This document shows, piece by piece, positions 7,150-14,911 of a stretch of 20,339 bases of DNA; the first letter of the stretch is position 1; every line of letters begins with the position of its first letter. Source of the DNA: an uncultured Collinsella sp. (GTDB lineage Bacteria > Actinomycetota > Coriobacteriia > Coriobacteriales > Coriobacteriaceae); NCBI GenBank assembly GCA_937958315.1, contig CALFGH010000273.1:1-20339 (forward strand). Direction: 5' to 3'. A program made the position numbers and the translations under genes. The notes below the pieces were generated by a model, which had not been told where the DNA came from, searched no databases, and saw nothing but the letters and a program-made list of their open reading frames with translations.

Positions 7150-7333
7150 TCGAGGTCTAATACTTTTCCAAGAAGTGAACGACCGTTTTTGGACCCCCGA
7201 ACCATCGACATTTTTAGACGACAAACCCGCAGGATTTGGCTGGCAAAACCGCAAGAAATTGCATCTCAAAAGTGTCGACGCTTCGGGGGTCCATTTTGAC
7301 TCGTTCACTTCTCGGAAAAGTATTAGACCCCGA
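7150..7333. repeat. 184-bp palindromic MITE-like element, copy 2
   Basis: Same length and orientation as the copy at 777-960. My count gives nine mismatches, all in the first 107 bases; the last 78 bases are identical in the two copies. Terminal inverted repeats extend three bases further here (AAATCG outward). It fills the gap between the regulated MFS promoter and the 3' end of the ABC transporter gene. Open frames crossing it are a by-product of the repeat. Confidence 0.85.
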
Positions 7334-7348
7334 TTTCACAAGGGCCTC

Positions 7349-7381
7349 AATGTGACAAAGGGACTGTCCCTTTGTCACATT
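7349..7381. repeat. 33-bp REP-like palindrome, copy 2, touching a stop codon
   Basis: AATGTGACAAAGGGAC and GTCCCTTTGTCACATT form a perfect 16-base inverted repeat around a single T. It ends at 7381 and so supplies two of the three bases of the ABC transporter's TAA stop (7380-7382). It may act as the 3' end of that transcript, although no T-tract follows on the minus strand. Confidence 0.8.
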
Positions 7382-10300
7382 ATTCGGAGCGCAGGGCTTC
7401 GACGGGGTCCTTCTTGGATGCGCTACGGGCGGGCAGCAGGCCGGCAATGACCGTCAGCAGCACCGAAATTGCAATGAGCACCAGCGCATCCTGCACGGGC
7501 AGGCTCATCAGATTGGGGACCTGTTTGGCAGCAAGCGCCCAGGTATTAACCGGAAAGCTCACGAGCACCACAACGACAATGGCAAAGACGCCGGCGATGA
7601 GGCCCTCGATAAAGGTCTCGGCGTTGAACACGTTGGCCACGTTGCGCTTTGACGCGCCAATCGCGCGCAGGATGCCGATCTCCTTCTTGCGCTCCAGCAC
7701 GCTGATGTAGGTGATGATGCCGATCATGATGGAGCTCACCACCAGACTGATACTCACGAATGCGATGAGCACCAAGCTGATGGTATTCACGATGTCGGTC
7801 ACCGAACCCATGATGATGCCCATGTAGTCGGTGTACGAGATTGCCCGCTCGTCGTGGCCGGCGGCTTTGACCTGCTTGTTGTACGCATCGATATGGTCGA
7901 GTACGCGCTCCTTGGCCTCAAAGTCACGCGGGAAAATCTTGACCGAGATGGGATCCGCCTCGTCCGCATAACCCAACGTGGTCAGATTGTTGTCGTAGGT
8001 GAGCTTCGACGCCTTGGCATAGCTCATCATGAGCGAGCTCAGATCCTCGACGTCCATGTTGAAATGGATGGCACGAGCAAAGGCACTCGCATCCACGTGC
8101 ATGGCGCTCGCCAGGTTGACAAAACTCGAAGACATCTGCGTCGCCATCTGGTCCATGAGCCCTGCCGCGCCCGCCTTGAGCTGGGACGATACCGTCGACG
8201 CTATCTGCTCGCTGATTGCCTTCATCACCTGATCCATAGCCTGCTGCAGATACGGAGCCAGCTGCTTTTGCACATAGTCGGTCATCGTCTGCTGCAGGCG
8301 CTCGGCCAGGGCATCGCCGCCGAGCGCCTTGAGCTGAGCCAGGTATTGCTGGGCTGCGGCATCATTCTCAAGATACGTCGAGAATGCGGCAGCGAGCTTT
8401 GACGCGTCTTTAAGATCTTCGGGTGACAGCGCCCTAAACTGATCAGACCGCAAAAAGCCCTCAAACAGTTGGTTGGCAAGCGTTCCCACCTGCTGCATTT
8501 GCTCGGGTGTGAGCTCCAGACCGTCAAAGATGCCCGAGAAATCTGGGGCCGGTGCTTTTGCCATGATGTCACTGAAGTCGATATCCTTGCCAACGTCCGA
8601 AAGGTCAATGTCCAGCCCGGACAAGTCAAGACCCGACAGGTCCATACCGCCGGCCGCACCCGAGAGTGCAGACGCATCAAACGAGAACGCGCTCTTGAGC
8701 GCCGCCTCGTCCACACTGAACATGCTGCCCAGATCCACGCCTTGCTTGGCCTCACTCTGCAGTTCATCGAAAGACTTGCCCGTAAAGACATCCGTCTCGG
8801 GATGCGCAAGCTGCTCTTGCACAATCTGCGAAACGGCGGCGCGCTCCATAAGCTGGCGAGTCAGCGCATGCGTATAGGCAATGCCCGGAGACAACGCACT
8901 CGCATTGGCTGTCTCGTTAGGTCGCACCACGCCCACAATGCGCACGTCAATACCATCGGCAACCTTGGCGGCCATAAAGTCGGCGTCGCCAGACATGTCG
9001 GTCCACATGCCGGTCTCTTCGTTTTTGCGATAGGCATCGGCCGGCGACAGCACCTTAAACGTCGTGGACAACGCATCATCGTAGGTAAAGTCGGTGCCGG
9101 TCTCGGGCGTCTCGATCTTACCGTCGGCCGTCATAGCGCTGTTAACCAGGTCGTTGAGCTCATCGATATCCAGCGCACCGATGCTGTAGAGCGTGTAGTC
9201 GCCCACCGCGCCGCGGCTCGAAAGCACCATTACGGCTTCGTTAGCAGACGTAGGCCAATGGCCGGCGACGACATCGTACTGGCTGTCGAGCAGGCTCTGG
9301 TCGTCAATCATCTCGTTAAAGACCGAGGTTCCCATGGATTCCATGCTCACCGTCGCCGCCGAACTCGCGCCGCCGCTCATGGCCTCGGTCATAGCGTTGG
9401 GAACAAGTCGAACGGGCTTCTCGTCACCCTTGCCCGCACGATAGACAACCGGCGTCACGCCATAGCCGTACTGGATGGCATTGATCTCTTTATCGATGCC
9501 ATCGCCACCGGCATCGAGCCATGCCTTAAAGCTCGTCATATCGTTAGATTTAACACTTGCAAACATATCCTTTACCGCCGTGACCACGGGGATCTTATCG
9601 GATCTCTGAGCCTTGCCGTCGGCGCTGCCGTCGGACGAGCCCTCGTTCTTGGACGTATCGTCATCCGTGGCCCCCTGCCCACCCATCATGGACGACAGGT
9701 CGTAATCCTGCTTGGAAATGGTGAGCGGGTAGCTCGAGAGCGTATCCTCCTCGACCTTTTTGATGTAGCCGTTTACGCCGTTGGACAGCGCCAGAATCGC
9801 CGCAATACCGATAATGCCAATCGACCCCGCAAAGGCAGTCATGGCCGTGCGGCCCTTCTTGGTCATGAGGTTTCGGGCAGAAAGCCCCAGCGCCGTCACA
9901 AAGCTCATCGAGGTTTTGCGCGTAGGCTTTGCCTCGCGACGCGCGGCCTTGGCAGCATCAAAGGGGTCGGAATCGTCGGTGATCTTGCCGTCCGCCAGAT
10001 TGACGATGCGCGTGGCATATTGGTACGCCAGCTCGGGATTGTGCGTGACCATGATGACCAGGCGGTCGCGCGCCACGTCCTTGAGCAGGTCCATGACCTG
10101 TACGGATGTCGTTGAATCCAAAGCGCCGGTCGGCTCGTCTGCCAGCACAATCTCGGGATCATTAATCAGGGCGCGGGCGATGGCCACGCGTTGCATCTGC
10201 CCGCCCGAAAGCTGGCTCGGGCGTTTGTTCACGTGCTCGCCCAAACCAACTGCCTCGAGCGCCTTGCGTGCACGCTGACGGCGCTCGGCATGGCCCACAC

Positions 10301-10634
10301 CCGTGAGCGTCAGCGCTAGCTCAACGTTTTCCAAGATGGTCTGATGTGGGATAAGGTTATAGCTCTGGAACACAAAACCGATGCGGTTGTTGCGATAGGC
10401 ATCCCAATCGCGGTCACGGAAGTCCTTGGTCGAGATGTCATCGATCAGCAGGTCACCGGAATCGAAATGATCGAGCCCACCGATAACGTTGAGCATCGTA
10501 GTTTTGCCCGAGCCCGAGGGGCCCAGAATGGCCACGAACTCGTTATCGCGAAAAGACAGGCTTACGTCGTCGAGCGCCACCTGTGTAAACGACTGCGTGA
10601 CATACCTTTTGCAAATACCTTTGAGCTCCAACAT
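7380..10634 (-). CDS. Fused ABC transporter ATPase-FtsX/MacB-like permease with giant outside domain
   Basis: A 1,084-residue protein. Residues 1-230 are a LolD/MacB-class ATPase: Walker A GPSGSGKTT near 39, signature LSGGQMQRVAIARAL, Walker B IVLADEPTGALD, and the switch histidine in VTHNPE. A linker leads to a first membrane helix (FAGSIGIIGIAAILALSNGV, about 270-290). Then come about 650 residues predicted outside the membrane and three C-terminal helices of the FtsX domain, with ERKKEIGILRAIGAS between them and the ending DPVEALRSE. This is MacB topology (four helices), a mechanotransmission-type machine rather than a classical importer. The outside domain is about three times the usual size. 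It contains a DLSGL-type repeat near residues 660-690 and helical Gln/Ala-rich segments. Start: the ATG has GGAGAGG 9 bases upstream; the TTG nine bases earlier sits against the ribosome site. Substrate unknown; peptide, lipid or antibiotic export are possible. Confidence 0.92.
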   Translation of the reverse strand: MLELKGICKRYVTQSFTQVALDDVSLSFRDNEFVAILGPSGSGKTTMLNVIGGLDHFDSGDLLIDDISTKDFRDRDWDAYRNNRIGFVFQSYNLIPHQTILENVELALTLTGVGHAERRQRARKALEAVGLGEHVNKRPSQLSGGQMQRVAIARALINDPEIVLADEPTGALDSTTSVQVMDLLKDVARDRLVIMVTHNPELAYQYATRIVNLADGKITDDSDPFDAAKAARREAKPTRKTSMSFVTALGLSARNLMTKKGRTAMTAFAGSIGIIGIAAILALSNGVNGYIKKVEEDTLSSYPLTISKQDYDLSSMMGGQGATDDDTSKNEGSSDGSADGKAQRSDKIPVVTAVKDMFASVKSNDMTSFKAWLDAGGDGIDKEINAIQYGYGVTPVVYRAGKGDEKPVRLVPNAMTEAMSGGASSAATVSMESMGTSVFNEMIDDQSLLDSQYDVVAGHWPTSANEAVMVLSSRGAVGDYTLYSIGALDIDELNDLVNSAMTADGKIETPETGTDFTYDDALSTTFKVLSPADAYRKNEETGMWTDMSGDADFMAAKVADGIDVRIVGVVRPNETANASALSPGIAYTHALTRQLMERAAVSQIVQEQLAHPETDVFTGKSFDELQSEAKQGVDLGSMFSVDEAALKSAFSFDASALSGAAGGMDLSGLDLSGLDIDLSDVGKDIDFSDIMAKAPAPDFSGIFDGLELTPEQMQQVGTLANQLFEGFLRSDQFRALSPEDLKDASKLAAAFSTYLENDAAAQQYLAQLKALGGDALAERLQQTMTDYVQKQLAPYLQQAMDQVMKAISEQIASTVSSQLKAGAAGLMDQMATQMSSSFVNLASAMHVDASAFARAIHFNMDVEDLSSLMMSYAKASKLTYDNNLTTLGYADEADPISVKIFPRDFEAKERVLDHIDAYNKQVKAAGHDERAISYTDYMGIIMGSVTDIVNTISLVLIAFVSISLVVSSIMIGIITYISVLERKKEIGILRAIGASKRNVANVFNAETFIEGLIAGVFAIVVVVLVSFPVNTWALAAKQVPNLMSLPVQDALVLIAISVLLTVIAGLLPARSASKKDPVEALRSE

Positions 10635-10781
10635 GGACGGCAACCTCTCCCACGCGGGCGCGCTCGCCCGCTCTCCCCCGCCGTTCGTATTCGACGCGTT
10701 TGTCCTACTCTATCCCCATTTTTTGCCGGCGCCAGTGAGGAATGTAGGGAACCGCGCCAAAAAACGAACTGGACGGCGCCC

Positions 10782-10808
10782 AAAAAAGAGGTCCCGAGCG
10801 GGACCTCT
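10782..10808 (-). terminator. Intrinsic terminator of the redox operon
   Basis: AGAGGTCCCG and CGGGACCTCT pair perfectly over ten bases around a two-base loop, followed on the minus strand by TTTTTT. It lies 80 bases past the stop of the thioredoxin-like lipoprotein gene. The remaining 10635-10781 gap upstream of the ABC gene shows no clear promoter. Confidence 0.85.
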
Positions 10809-10887
10809 ATATGGTGGAGCTTATACTTGAAAGGGAGCGGACTACTTCGCACAGCGGCGCACGATCCTCGCTATGCTTACGCGTTTT

Positions 10888-11859
10888 TTACTGCTCGCTA
10901 TTCGCAATCGCCTGGTCGATAAGCTTGTCGAGTGCCGCGCGCTGCTCGGCGGAGCTGATGGCTCCCACGATTGGATCCCCTACGATGTTGCCATTCTGAT
11001 CGATGACATACGTTGTCGGGAACGAGAACAGATTTGACGTAAACTTGCCGGCCTCGCTATCCGACTTGAACCAGATGTTCTTATACGTCACGCCCTTCTT
11101 GCTCAGCACGTCCTTGGCATCTGCAATCTCGCCCTTGTTGCCATCGAGCGTAAAGGAATTGACGCCCACGACCTGACCGCCCTTCTCGGCAAGCTCCTGA
11201 TTCAGTTTCTCAAGATCGCCCAGCTCACCCACGCACGGCTTGCAAGTGGTGAACCAGAAGTTCATGACGGTGACCTTGTTCTTAGAGAACAGCTCGTCGC
11301 TGCTCACGTCATTGCCATCCAGGTCTTTGCCCGTAAAGCTGGGAAACTTCGTCGCCTCGCTCGAAGCATTGGCATCAGCCGTCATGCCAGCAGCCGAAGC
11401 GTCGACGCTCTCGCCTGCGCTCGGCGTGCTTCCACAGCCGGGGAACTCCTTCTCCAAGCTCTCGAGCTTGTCCTCGATCTCCTTGATCTGCTGTGCACCG
11501 GCCTTGAGTGTCTTAAGCTCATCCGCCGTGAACTCATCCTTGGCGCCGTCGATGGTCTTGAGCAGGAAATCGCCGTAATTGCTGCCGTCCTCAATCATTG
11601 CCGAGTCTTTATTTGCCGCATTGAATACCTTTTCCCACAGCGCGTTATCACTCGAAAAGATCTCGTTCTCCTTCTGCATGAGCTTCGCATACAGCTCGGC
11701 GGCCTCGTCGGCATTGGCCGGCTTCTGCGCAGTGAGTTCTGCAATCTTAGGATCGGAGATCGCAGATTCGCTCGCATTGCCACCGGGCGCCGAACATGCC
11801 ACAAGGCACAAGGCCAATACCGGCACCATAAACAGGGCCGCAATCTTAGAAAGCTTCAT
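10888..11859 (-). CDS. TlpA/ResA-like thioredoxin lipoprotein
   Basis: A 323-residue exported lipoprotein with lipobox LVAC (Cys22) after a short hydrophobic signal. Residues about 35-140 form a charged, mostly helical region with no match I recognise, including a lone Cys142. A Ser/Ala-rich linker leads to a thioredoxin domain from about 170: KFPSFTGKDLDGNDV, the active site FWFTTCKPC (Cys206, Cys209), and the cis-proline in FSFPTTYVIDQNG. It should reduce disulfides or an oxidised partner on the outer face. The second ATG (11859) is chosen because GGAGG is 7 bases before it; the first lies too close. It follows the polyferredoxin gene by 29 bases, so it is probably the terminal acceptor of that membrane electron path. 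Confidence 0.9.
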   Translation of the reverse strand: MKLSKIAALFMVPVLALCLVACSAPGGNASESAISDPKIAELTAQKPANADEAAELYAKLMQKENEIFSSDNALWEKVFNAANKDSAMIEDGSNYGDFLLKTIDGAKDEFTADELKTLKAGAQQIKEIEDKLESLEKEFPGCGSTPSAGESVDASAAGMTADANASSEATKFPSFTGKDLDGNDVSSDELFSKNKVTVMNFWFTTCKPCVGELGDLEKLNQELAEKGGQVVGVNSFTLDGNKGEIADAKDVLSKKGVTYKNIWFKSDSEAGKFTSNLFSFPTTYVIDQNGNIVGDPIVGAISSAEQRAALDKLIDQAIANSEQ

Positions 11860-11888
11860 AGTCATTCCTCCGTTTTGTCGAAGCTTGT

Positions 11889-12791
11889 TTACTTTTTATC
11901 GGCGGTCAAGGGGAGCTTTTCCGCCGACACATCCAGGCCATAGCGATAGTTGATGGCATCGACGGGACAGGCCCCGATGCACTTTCCGCACCGGATGCAT
12001 TCGGCATGATTGGGCGCGTGGACCACATCAACGTCCATCTGACAAACCTTTGAGCACTTGCCGCACGAGACGCATTTGCATGCATCGACCCGGATCCCCA
12101 ATAGGGACACCTTATTCATGAGCGCATAGAATGCGCCAAGTGGACAAATCCATTTGCAGAAGGGGCGATAGAACAAAACGCTCAGCACTACCACGACAAT
12201 GAGAACGGCAAGTTTCCAGGTAAAGAGCTGCCCCAGCGCAGATCGAATGCCGGCATTGGCAATGGCCAGCGGAATGGCGCCCTCGAGCACACCCTGTGGA
12301 CAGATGTACTTGCAAAAGAACGGGTCGCCCATGCCCACGTCGTTAACCACCAAGACGGGCAGCAGCACCACGGCAAACAGCAGCACGACGTACTTGATGT
12401 ACGTGAGCGGCTTGAGCTTTTTCGTGGAGAACTTTTTGCCGGGAATCTTATGAAGCAGCTCCTGCAGCCAGCCAAACGGGCACAGAAAGCCACATACAAA
12501 GCGCCCCAGCAGCACGCCGAGCAAAATGAGCGTACCGGTAACATAGTAAGAAAAGTTGAACTTGGATGAACCTACCACCGACTGGAACGACCCGATGGGG
12601 CACGCACCCGATGCCGCGGGGCACGAATAGCAATTAAGTCCAGGTACGCAGACTGTTTTTCCCGCGCCCTGATAGATGCTTCCTTTGGCAAAGTTTGGCA
12701 GGTGAATATTGGTGACCAGCGTCGCCGCCGCCTGAATGAATCCGCGAAATCGGGCCAAAACATGCGACGCAGTGTTTTCTCTTTTATCCAA
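11889..12791 (-). CDS. NapH-like membrane polyferredoxin
   Basis: About 300 residues, with several membrane helices and many cysteine motifs. In order: CVPGLNCYSCP...CPIG, the CxxxCP motifs FVCGFLCPFGW, FCKYICPQG and FCKWICPLG, then two 4Fe-4S ferredoxin motifs CVSCGKCSKVC and CIRCGKCIGACP near the C-terminus. NapH/RdxA-type proteins pass electrons across or along the membrane. The start is not certain. I prefer the TTG at 12791, which overlaps the end of the CXXC gene by 8 bases and has GGAG 10 bases upstream; the reading from 12878 would cover that whole gene. Homologues as I recall them begin shortly before the R.RGFIQ...TN stretch, which fits. The product likely feeds electrons to the TlpA-like lipoprotein. 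Confidence 0.88.
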   Translation of the reverse strand: MDKRENTASHVLARFRGFIQAAATLVTNIHLPNFAKGSIYQGAGKTVCVPGLNCYSCPAASGACPIGSFQSVVGSSKFNFSYYVTGTLILLGVLLGRFVCGFLCPFGWLQELLHKIPGKKFSTKKLKPLTYIKYVVLLFAVVLLPVLVVNDVGMGDPFFCKYICPQGVLEGAIPLAIANAGIRSALGQLFTWKLAVLIVVVVLSVLFYRPFCKWICPLGAFYALMNKVSLLGIRVDACKCVSCGKCSKVCQMDVDVVHAPNHAECIRCGKCIGACPVDAINYRYGLDVSAEKLPLTADKK

Positions 12792-12930
12792 TTCCGATAC
12801 ACTCCAAGCACAGCCTAATCGCTTTGGCCAGCACGGCATCCGCCTCGCCACGCATAACACCAAAGCACACCATGGCAATTCCGACGATCAACAAAGCGAC
12901 CTGTACCACGGGTTTTACCGCTTTGAACAA
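12784..12930 (-). CDS. Small membrane CXXC protein (CD1871A-like)
   Basis: A 48-residue frame, TTG start at 12930 with AAAGGAG 8 bases before it. It reads MFKAVKPVVQVALLIVGIAM, then VCFGVMRGEADAV, then LAKAIRLCLECIGIG and stop. One membrane helix is followed by an RGEA turn and a terminal CLEC (CxxC) pair. This matches the pattern of the small CXXC family named after Clostridioides difficile CD1871A, whose members end in CLECIGxG, as I recall it. The same family is usually beside a 4Fe-4S membrane protein, as here: the next gene overlaps it by 8 bases, so translation is probably coupled. It may be the thiol relay between the polyferredoxin and the lipoprotein. Confidence 0.85.
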   Translation of the reverse strand: MFKAVKPVVQVALLIVGIAMVCFGVMRGEADAVLAKAIRLCLECIGIG

Positions 12931-12962
12931 CCCAATCACTCCTTTCGTTACGCGACCATTGG

Positions 12963-12990
12963 ACCATATCGACTATAAAATCCGTGTTAA
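12963..12990 (-). promoter_or_regulatory. Possible promoter of the redox operon
   Basis: Minus strand: TTAACA (12985-12990), 16 bases, TATGGT (12963-12968), placed about 32 bases upstream of the CXXC start. The same 90-base gap must also hold the rightward promoter of the response regulator; TATAAA at 12974-12979 is a candidate -10 for it, with no good -35. Confidence 0.4.
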
Positions 12991-13020
12991 GCGCGATTTG
13001 GAATGTGCAAGGAGACTGTT

Positions 13021-13695
13021 ATGCGTATTTTGATCGTCGAAGACGAGCGAGCACTGTGCGATGCAATCGCGCGCAGCTTGCGAAACTTGGCGTACAGCGT
13101 CGACTGCTGCCACGACGGACAGGAGGCGCTCGACCTGCTGAGCGTCGAAGTCTTTGACCTCGTGGTACTCGACCTCAACCTTCCCCGTATCGATGGCATG
13201 ACCGTGCTCAGGGAACTTAGGAAAACCGATTGCGAGACTAAGGTACTGATTCTGTCCGCGCGTGGCGAAGTATCCGATAAAGTCGCCGGACTCGATGCCG
13301 GCGCCAACGATTACCTTACCAAGCCGTTTCATCTGGACGAACTTGCGGCAAGGATCCGCAGCCTTACCCTCAGGCGCTTCGCACAAAGCGACATAGTATT
13401 AGCCTGCGGAAAGCTCAGCTTTGACACCAAGGCGCGCATCGCTTCCGTGGACAGTGAGGCTCTATCTCTTACACGCAAGGAAACGGGAATCTTGGAATAC
13501 CTGATGCTTAATCAGGGGCGACCGGTAAGCCAAGAGGAGCTTATCGAGCACGTTTGGGATAGCAGCGTGAACAGCTTTAGCAACGCAACCCGCGTTCACA
13601 TCTCGTCACTCCGCAAAAAGCTACGCAGCGCTTTGGGATACGACCCGATTCGCAATCGGATTGGAGAGGGCTACGTTATGGAGGATAGCGAATGA
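13021..13695 (+). CDS. OmpR/PhoB-family response regulator
   Basis: A 224-residue regulator. The receiver domain occupies 1-115: acidic pocket VEDE (7-10), phosphorylated Asp51 in VVLDLNLP, Ser79 in ILSAR, and Lys101 in LTKPF. The winged-helix effector domain is about 125-220 (LSLTRKETGILEYL, HVWDSS, RVHISSLRKKL, IGEGYVM). The ATG at 13021 has AAGGAG 6 bases before it, so the upstream ATG at 13003 is discarded. Its stop overlaps the kinase start by 4 bases (ATGA). It is divergent from the redox operon, 90 bases away, and is a natural candidate to regulate it. Confidence 0.95.
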   Translation: MRILIVEDERALCDAIARSLRNLAYSVDCCHDGQEALDLLSVEVFDLVVLDLNLPRIDGMTVLRELRKTDCETKVLILSARGEVSDKVAGLDAGANDYLTKPFHLDELAARIRSLTLRRFAQSDIVLACGKLSFDTKARIASVDSEALSLTRKETGILEYLMLNQGRPVSQEELIEHVWDSSVNSFSNATRVHISSLRKKLRSALGYDPIRNRIGEGYVMEDSE

Positions 13696-14843
13696 AAAGG
13701 CTTTCGCTGCAATGGCGCATAACGATTATGACGGCACTGCTGACGTGTGCGGCATGCGTGCTGACGAACTGTCTGGTCGGCTATACGGGCATGCGCTACA
13801 TGGATGCTATCGGCAGCGACATCTCGGCCCTTAGCGCAGCCGGCGTAGATGCACCTCAGGCGTTTGACCCAACGAAGGAGAGCCTCGATGACGAGGTCAC
13901 GATCGTCGTAAACGACGCACAGGAGTCTTTTGGCACGACAGCCTGGTACATCACGGCTGGAGTCACACTCCTTGGCGGCGCGCTGGCATACTTTGTGAGC
14001 GGCCGTGCGCTCAAACCGCTACGGGCTTTTGCGGCCCAGGTCGAGCGTGTGCAGCCTGACAACCTAAGCGAAATCAGGCTCAGTGAAGATGTGCCCATCG
14101 AGCTACAACGATGCAGCGCCTCTTTCAACGACATGATCGCCCGTCTTGGCGAAGGGTTCTCTGCACAGCGTCAGTTTACCGGCAACGCCGCACACGAGCT
14201 GCGCACCCCGCTCGCCCTTATGCAAGCACAGATTGAACTATTCATCTCCGAGCACTCCGGTTTGCAACCCGAAACTGCCGAGCTACTCGGCCTGCTACAA
14301 GAACAAACCGAGCGCATGTCTCGAATGGCCAAGGTATTGCTCGAGATGAGTGAGCTCCGCAGCGTTCCTTGCGGGGACGCTGTTGAACTCGGTCCCCTGT
14401 CCGAAGAGGTCCTCACCGACCTTGCGCCACTTGCCGAGGATAAGGACATAACCCTCGACTGCGCTGGAGACGCTTTAGTAATCGGGAGCGACACGCTCCT
14501 CTATCGGCTGGTGTTTAACCTGACCGAAAACGCCATCCGTTACAGCCGCTCCAGCTCGACTGTCAACGTCTCCATCAGCGACAGCGACAGCCACGTGTTC
14601 CTGCGAGTCAAAGATGAGGGCCCGGGAATACCCAAGCAGTACCAAGAGAGCATCTTCCAGCCGTTCTTTCGTCTAGACAAATCCCGCAGCAGGGCATACG
14701 GCGGCGCAGGACTCGGGCTAGCGCTTGTTTGGGAGATTGCAGCGCTTCACGGTGGCACGGTAGAGGTCGAAGCAAGTTCCGAGAACGGGGCTACCATGCT
14801 CGTAAGCCTTCCAAAACGATCCGTAGCGTTAACCGAACAGTAA
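13692..14843 (+). CDS. Membrane sensor histidine kinase
   Basis: A 383-residue kinase. Two membrane helices (about 10-32 and 85-104) flank a short outside loop of about 50 residues. Then come a HAMP-like region, the dimer/phosphoacceptor H-box NAAHELRTPLA (His168), N-box NLTENAIRYS, G1 DEGPGIP, F-box FQPFFR and G2 GGAGLGLAL. It should phosphorylate the preceding response regulator at Asp51. The small sensing loop suggests it detects a membrane or envelope state rather than a large ligand. Confidence 0.95.
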   Translation: MKRLSLQWRITIMTALLTCAACVLTNCLVGYTGMRYMDAIGSDISALSAAGVDAPQAFDPTKESLDDEVTIVVNDAQESFGTTAWYITAGVTLLGGALAYFVSGRALKPLRAFAAQVERVQPDNLSEIRLSEDVPIELQRCSASFNDMIARLGEGFSAQRQFTGNAAHELRTPLALMQAQIELFISEHSGLQPETAELLGLLQEQTERMSRMAKVLLEMSELRSVPCGDAVELGPLSEEVLTDLAPLAEDKDITLDCAGDALVIGSDTLLYRLVFNLTENAIRYSRSSSTVNVSISDSDSHVFLRVKDEGPGIPKQYQESIFQPFFRLDKSRSRAYGGAGLGLALVWEIAALHGGTVEVEASSENGATMLVSLPKRSVALTEQ

Positions 14844-14911
14844 AACGAAAGGGGGTCCCGAGCAGCAGGGGTACAATTGTTGCAGTGTTGCCACCTGATG
14901 GGAGATGGAAG

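Noticed and set aside
777..7381. Composite transposon
   Set aside because: No transposase or recombinase gene in the block and no visible target duplication. The repeats are better described as MITE- or REP-like.
8469..10115. 548-codon plus-strand frame inside the ABC transporter
   Set aside because: Arg/His-rich antisense reading of a gene with intact ATPase and permease motifs.
12793..12878. Longer N-terminus for the polyferredoxin gene (start at 12878)
   Set aside because: It would overlap nearly two thirds of the CXXC gene in another frame, and its extra residues look like an out-of-frame reading.
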